Assembly: GCF_018812025.1 (NCBI RefSeq)
Contig: NC_063049.1
Location: 9,236,537-9,300,536 of the forward strand
Direction of reading: 5' to 3'
Source of the DNA: Megalobrama amblycephala
Taxonomy: Eukaryota; Chordata; Actinopteri; Cypriniformes; Xenocyprididae
DNA length: 64,000 nt
Shown: in pieces, positions 63,204 through 64,000 of the stretch
How the letters are laid out: each line of letters begins with the position of its first letter
Position numbering within the stretch: the first letter of the stretch is position 1
The notes under the pieces: model-generated
The model's database searches: none
The model's input: only the letters and a program-made list of their open reading frames with translations
Told to the model about the DNA's origin: nothing
Translations under genes and position numbers: made by a program

Positions 63204-64000
63204 CTGGGTAAAAAGCAGTGCACAAGCAATCAGTCACACAGCATTCAATCAGCGGTTATGGTCTAAATTCAATTAGATGTTATGGTCTAAATAGATAGTT
63301 GTGCTCATGGATGCTGATTGTACAGCATTTCAACAGCTAAAATATAAAATATATTAACAACTGTGGTGAGAAATTGGTGTTTACCAGATACTGTGTATAT
63401 AGGAATTAACTATTAAACTTAAAATCTGCATCAGTCTTGTTAAATGTTTTTCAATTTTGAAAGGCTTTCATGCAAAATTAACAACTTTTCTCCACAACGC
63501 TCTGTTTTCAGAAAATCTAAATTTATCTTAGAAAGTATGTTAAAAATAAGATGTTTGCAGTGGAAAGTTCACACAGCCCTCTTTCTGTAGTTACATCAGT
63601 ACACCTACAGCGAGTCTTTCTAAATATTATGAATGAATTCTCATGATACAGATAATATGGAGACATAATTTGAAGAAATATACACTACTGTCCAAAAGTT
63701 TGAGGTCCGTAAGAGTTTTTCATGTTTCTTAGAAAAGAAAAAAATTCGCATTTGCATTTTTTTAATTAATAATACATTAAAAAAAGTAATAATGTGTGTT
63801 CTATGCTAACACTTGTTTTCTACACTCTAAAAAATGATGGACAAACCCAGCAGTTGGGTTAAATGTTTGCCCAACCTGCTGGGTAGTTTTATTTAATTCA
63901 ACTATTGTTTAAAAATTACTGTAATGAACCCAAAGTATGTTGGAAATTAACATTTATTAATAGGTTTAATGATTAATAATTAAATAATAAATAAATTAAA
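63204..64000. other. dip2a intron running out of the window, with repeat starts
   Basis: 63680-63780 (ACTACTGTCCAAAAGTTTGAGG) starts the dispersed repeat seen at 53215. 63836-63895 contains AACCCAGCAGTTGGGTTAAA and its inverted CCCAACCTGCTGGGTAGTTT, a small palindromic MITE. Confidence 0.5.

Overview
The window is vertebrate genomic DNA, most probably from a teleost of the carp/zebrafish type (Cyprinidae). Evidence: long genes with small GT-AG exons, very dense DNA-transposon/MITE content (TTAA-flanked fold-back elements, hAT-like elements with 8-bp duplications), DIRS-type tyrosine-recombinase retrotransposons, L2-type LINEs, and AT, CA and GT microsatellites. The species cannot be named from the sequence alone.

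Two host genes are present and they converge. (1) Plus strand, 15447-42966 plus a 3' UTR: a complete sacsin-family gene. I could follow seven coding exons with consistent splice phases, giving 4265 residues. It has three sacsin repeating regions (Hsp90-like ATPase modules), a DnaJ domain with an intact HPD motif and a C-terminal HEPN domain, but no N-terminal ubiquitin-like domain. One exon of 10.9 kb encodes about 85 per cent of the protein. (2) Minus strand, 63203 down to 44941 plus a 3' UTR: the last 24 coding exons of a DIP2 gene (disco-interacting protein 2, closest in my reading to DIP2A). They encode about 980 C-terminal residues covering most of the first and all of the second adenylate-forming (FAAL-like) domain; the 5' exons lie beyond position 64000. 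All exon phases agree. The 3' ends of the two genes meet near 43.2-44.8 kb. No functional link between the two proteins is known to me.

Layout. 1-1553: LINE 5' part with an intact esterase-type ORF1 (minus). 1554-2807: small LTR element with primer-binding site but no recognisable proteins. About 3180-8690: decayed DIRS element (minus), split inside its tyrosine recombinase by a TTAA-flanked piggyBac-like non-autonomous element (3640-5409). 9631-10378: hAT-like element with perfect 8-bp duplication. 11313-13459: inverted-repeat element with three internal 136-140-bp tandem units. 14.4-15.3 kb: MITE remnants. 15.4-43.3 kb: sacsin-like gene, whose introns 3 and 4 are packed with nested elements (solo LTR, DIRS fragments, two L2 LINEs, a second and a third copy of the TTAA element, two fold-back elements, a 304-bp hairpin). 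43-64 kb: the DIP2 gene with MITEs, microsatellites and a T-rich minisatellite in its introns.

The most informative observations are the nested insertions whose order can be read exactly: one TTAA element family has precisely interrupted two unrelated retrotransposon reading frames, and a 32-bp-armed palindrome contains two further TTAA elements. On the gene side: the loss of the ubiquitin-like domain with a verifiable start codon, a 57-bp in-frame tandem duplication just before the DnaJ domain, and a 30-bp phase-0 microexon in DIP2.
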